DNA of 64,000 nt, taken from assembly GCA_034401795.1 (NCBI GenBank), contig CM067373.1, positions 86,337,023 through 86,401,022 on the forward strand. Reading direction: 5' to 3'. Shown here piece by piece: positions 60,483 to 64,000 of this stretch. Within the stretch, counting starts at the first letter, position 1; the number at the start of each line of letters is the position of its first letter. This DNA comes from Chaetoderma sp. LZ-2023a. Its lineage: Eukaryota; Mollusca; Caudofoveata; Chaetodermatida; Chaetodermatidae. The position numbers and the translations under genes were made by a program. The notes below the pieces were generated by a model. The model had not been told where the DNA came from and made no database searches. It was given only the letters and a program-made list of their open reading frames with translations.

Positions 60483-60734
60483 TTACTGGCTTCACAGCTT
60501 ATCATGTGTATGTTGGGAGTGGGGTGGGGTGGGGGTGAAATTGTTAGACTTCAACTGTGATACTATACCTAGTTAACCCATTCAACACTACAGAGCAAAA
60601 ATAGCAAATGTTTTCTGTTGAAAGAAATATTTGTTTGTATATTTCCCATCTTGCCTTATATGTGTTTATATTAGATGGTGTGGTGAAAGGGTTAGCTGTT
60701 GTTGTTGATTGCTTAGTAGAAAAATGTCCTAGAC
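60483..60734. other. MTR 3' flank, probable 3' UTR
   Basis: It has a short G-rich tract near 60525-60537. No polyadenylation signal or repeat was recognised with confidence. Confidence 0.4.
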
Positions 60735-60945
60735 AAATATTTAACCATTTTAATTGTCAAGCCAGCCAAGAGCAGGCCAAGAGAAGAGTATTTTTTTAAA
60801 TTTTACCACTGGGATATTTGGCTTGATATCCGAATCAGTCATTCCAGTGATTAAGTTTTAAAAATAGTCTTCTCTTGGCTTGAAAATGGACATTTAATTT
60901 GACTTGAAATTTTGTTATCAAGTTTGACCAGTAAAGGGTTAAATA
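60735..60945. repeat. HP1 palindrome copy
   Basis: TTAATTGTCAAGCCAGCCAA; centre GGCTTGATATCCGAATCAGTC; right arm TTGGCTTGAAAATGGACATT; edge GACCAGTAAAGGGTTAA. Confidence 0.65.
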
Positions 60946-61084
60946 ACGTGATGCCATCTTTAAGTCAAACTTACATTTTTAATAGCTTGCTAGTCAGCAT
61001 CCTCGAAAGTTATGATCAGATCTTCTTCAAATTTGATGCAGCTGTTGGTGTAGTAAGATTTCTGAAAATCATTGGCCCTTCCAT

Positions 61085-61260
61085 GATAAAATTTGTTTCA
61101 GAAAATCTAAATATTTGCTTATTGAATGTGTATTTTCTTACCAAGAGAAGACTATGTTTAAAAATTTACCAGTGGGATGACTGTCTCGGTTATCGAGCCA
61201 GTCATTCCATCGGTAAATTTTCAAAAATATTCTTTTGACCAGTAAAAGGTCATGTTCATT
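61085..61260. repeat. HP1 palindrome copy
   Basis: TGTGTATTTTCTTACCAAGAG and the centre GACTGTCTCGGTTATCGAGCC. The right arm is cut short before CCAGTAAAAGG. Confidence 0.55.
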
Positions 61261-61659
61261 CTGAACCAGATGTTTATACAAGTTTTATGGATTTTCTTGT
61301 TTTTTGTTATAATGGAAGAGAATGGCAGAGATCTGTGTTTCGGATGTTTCTGTCCAGGCACATCAATAGATGATTTCACTTCAAGAGTATACTTACCTCC
61401 CTAATACTTTTGATATTGCTAAATATTGGCTTTCACTCAATAAACACTCAGATTTAAAACAGTTAGGTGCCCCTACTGGGCAGGGAGTCAGAGCGTAGTC
61501 TGGCGGATGCCAGCCCCACCACCGCGCATGCGCAGACTAGCACTTCCTCTTTGCTAGATTATTGGCAAAGAGATCACACATGTTTTTTTGTTCAATAGCT
61601 TTTTCGCTCTCTTAAACTGTTTAAGTGGTGTTTGTTTGGAGTGTTAGTCACTTTTTTGG

Positions 61660-61710
61660 ATGGCGGATAGGAATACGTCGCCACAGGAGGACGGAGGACC
61701 TTTAAATCAG
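61660..61710 (+). CDS. DIRS E gag, predicted first coding exon
   Basis: Same 17 codons and donor as copies A and C. The predicted intron is 61711-62472. Confidence 0.6.
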
Positions 61711-62472
61711 GTGACTTCTAGTAAAATTAGCGAGTTTTCTTCCCGGTGTATTGTGTTTCCGGGACTCGCGTTTACCGTGATAAGCGCCTTGGTTGGTTGG
61801 GTTATATCAACTCGGTGCTACCTAGGACTAATTTCTCTTTCTGTTTATGTCCACAGGTCTGTATGACGCTAGGTGGTGACGTCACAGTACCAGAGAATTA
61901 GTTTTCTCTCCACCATGGTTCCATTTCCTACTAACACTGTTAGGTTATCTAACCAAATGAAAAATTATGTCCAGTGAGTTGGAGGCCTGGTATAAAGGTC
62001 TTCTCACTTTGCCCTCTTGATCCAATTCCTTCCCCATGAGGTGGAGAGAGTTAAGAGGCGTGCAGATGGTGGAGTTTCCGGTTCGTCACGTTGGATGGTT
62101 TGTCTATACAAAGTGTCAGGTATCTAGTTATTGATAATGTGGTGATGTTAATTATTGTAAACAATCAAAGGGAGATAATTAACATTTTTGCCAGAAAAGA
62201 GTTATCTATATGTATCTGATGGTTGTGTAGTCAACTTATCCATTCGGCATACAATTCGTCTTTGCACTTGGATGTTTTGTTGGGATCGAATTTTTCCTGT
62301 CACGGGATTAATGACGTCATAATCAGCTGGCTATGTATTTATTAGCAATTCAAGCGCTATGCTGGTTTTTGATGTATATTGATCTTTATGATCGTTTTCC
62401 TTCTCCTTGAGTTGGATTGAGTTTCTAAGCTTAACTAGTTGCTCATACTCCTTGTCCTTTGCCCTGTTTCAG

Positions 62473-64000
62473 GGACCGGGTTGCGCGTCCTGTGGACGTT
62501 TTATGCATGTAAAGTTCTGGCCGCATCTGTGTTATCGATGTAGCCCTTGTGGTCCATTGATTAATTGTGACATATGTAAGCACTGGGGGGGCGAGTTAAT
62601 GTCCGAATTCTTGTGCTGCTTACAGGCGACGGACAAGGTGGTAGAGGAGGAGAAGAAGAAGAAGCGGAAACGAGAGGTTGTAAGTAGGAAGGGTAAGGGG
62701 AAGGTCTCGTCCGCGGTGGATATGGAGACCTTCCGGACCGAGATGTTGGGAGAGATGAAGAGGACAATAAAAGATTTGGTTCCAGGGTTGCTTCGTGGCA
62801 TGCTTCCTGGACCAGATCCTTTATTGTCCTCATCATCGGCTTCGGAGCAGGTAATCCCCGCCTCTGGATCGATTTTCCTTAGTCCGCTTCCGTTGTCCGA
62901 CGATTCAGAGGTGGCCCCATTAGAGGGGGCGTTCCACGGCCCTGGCAGCAGGCTTATTGCCGCGCCGATAGGGGACCGTGGACGGTTGTCGCTGGAACCC
63001 GCTGGCTGCTTATCAGTCCAGGGGTATCCGCACGCCGCGGTGGCCAGTACCTCCTATGGCACCGTTCCTGGTCAGCCCGGGTTAGCTCTCTTTGCTGACC
63101 CGGGGTCTAATCTTTCTGACCAGGGTGATGAGGATTACCTGCTAGGGTCGCCGTCTGACGATGTGGACATGGATGAAGACGTTTGTGCACCCCTCGCGGG
63201 GAATACAGGCGCTTTTTTCCACGGTATTACTCACCCTGGAGTAAGGTCCGCGGTTCAGGTGGTGGCCCAGGGCGCTGCTGATGGCCAGCGGTACCGCATA
63301 CCTCGGCTTGCCGAGAGTGTAGCTGGTGCTGGCCGGGCCCGTGGTAGGGCTATATATACCCCGCGCTCTACCGCGGTGCCTGCTCCTGGTCAAACCAGTG
63401 ATATTCTCATGCCGGTGCTGTCAGGCCCGCATGTTTTCCCTGGCTTGCCAGGTGTATCAGCGTACCCGCCGTCAAGCTCTACTGCTTGCGCTCAGGAGGA
63501 AGACGAAGGACCCCGTCTTGTAGAGCGCTCGCAGTTAGCCACGGAGGAGGATTGGTATGACGCTTGCCAGTGGTTGGTGAGCGTTAGGCCTGATCTGCCC
63601 GTGGAGCAGTCGGCTAGCCACCGTGTTCACACGCCGTGGTTAGCTGGGAAACCAACTGCTAACGCTATGCCTTCTCTGCCGTTGGCGGAGCATGTCGTTG
63701 ACATGTTCAAGGCGGCGGAGTCGTCCATTAACACGAGTGGACGTCTCGCGAAGGCCCCTCGCGAGGTGGCCAGGCGTTGTCGCATCGTGCCCCTGGACTA
63801 CCAGCGGTACGGTGTGGTACCCAAGCCCAGCGTGGATGACCGCGCGGCTTTGGGTGAGGATACGCGGCCAGGCTCCCGTTCTGACGCGGGGGTCTTGTGC
63901 GCGAACGCGTTGCGTTCGGCGAATACCGCGTTGCGTGATGCGGAGGAGAGTGGGAGGGCTTCGATTGCCGCTCTGTCCCACGTCTCCCAGCTGTTACAGG
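62473..64000 (+). CDS. DIRS E Gag-like protein, main exon, partial
   Basis: Read from TTTCAG|GGA, the frame matches copy C ([10 protein letters not shown], basic stretch, [11 protein letters not shown]) and has no visible stop up to the window end. The remaining ORFs lie outside. Confidence 0.78.

Larger units (their letters stand above)
46018..60006 (+). mobile_element. DIRS retrotransposon D, old broken copy interrupted by copy C
   Basis: The left tip TTTTCACATCATGAGAAC and right tip ...GAAATTGGATAAATTTTCTT belong to one element, because the internal complementary region at 59655-59720 complements both. Without C it is about 6.94 kb. It is a distinct subfamily: gag is strongly diverged while the recombinase is clearly alignable with copies B and C. 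Frameshifts, stops and deletions break every ORF. It lies in the last MTR intron, in sense orientation. Confidence 0.9.
61374..64000 (+). mobile_element. DIRS retrotransposon E, 5' part, cut by the window end
   Basis: Left tip TTTCACTTC preceded by A. It is almost identical to C over 2.6 kb (for example CATTCGGCAT for CATTCAGCAT in the leader). It lies about 0.9 kb past the MTR stop in the same orientation. The window ends inside gag. Confidence 0.9.

Noticed and set aside
1-64000. A duplicated or second MTR-like gene
   Set aside because: All MTR exons are collinear and each family segment occurs once, so there is one gene.

Overview
This is a window of an animal nuclear genome, most likely a mollusc or another lophotrochozoan. 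The evidence is a spliced methionine synthase (MTR) gene with GT-AG introns, dense MITE-like palindromes, a mollusc-type tRNA-derived SINE, the TTAGCTCACCTGG dispersed repeat that I associate with mollusc genomes, and intact DIRS-type tyrosine-recombinase retrotransposons. A run of 500 Ns (39426-39925) marks a scaffold gap. Nothing prokaryotic, no CRISPR array, and no rRNA or tRNA gene was seen.

The single host gene is MTR on the + strand. Nineteen exons from 1309 to 60482 encode, in collinear order, the methyl-folate-binding domain, the helical cap, the cobalamin-binding domain (DVHDIG motif in the exon at 18799) and the AdoMet reactivation domain, ending at TAG 60480-60482. The N-terminal homocysteine-binding half lies upstream of the window. 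One stretch of about 70 residues of the activation domain, between the exons ending at 38104 and starting at 40661, is not visible and probably lies in the N gap.

The introns are filled with mobile DNA. Five DIRS elements lie in the same orientation as MTR. A (3000-8127) has lost its 3' end. B (27636-34693) is complete. D (46018-60006) is an older, broken relative, and C (47033-54079), a complete element, is inserted inside it. E (61374 to the window end) lies just 3' of MTR. B and C show the full DIRS architecture: split inverted terminal repeats, an internal complementary region joining the complements of both ends, gag, an RT/RNase H/methyltransferase ORF, and an overlapping tyrosine recombinase (YR) ORF. 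In both diverged lineages gag appears to be spliced: a 16-17 codon first exon, then a phase-0 intron, then an exon that opens with the same seven-cysteine pattern.

The other repeats are: a palindromic family of about 240 bp (HP1, about 23 copies or fragments); a hairpin family of about 400 bp (HP2, more than 20 copies); a tandem element of about 160 bp units (R1); the TTAGCTCACC element (R3) with three internal units of about 610 bp; a 1.1 kb element with about 40 bp terminal inverted repeats; a SINE; a LINE 3' fragment; an inverted pair of Penelope-like fragments at the N gap; a 32 bp satellite (9566-10358); and a 21 bp minisatellite (14925-15945) that seems to have grown from the tail of an HP2 copy and stops about 30 bp before an MTR splice acceptor. 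All coordinates for repeat families are approximate at the edges.
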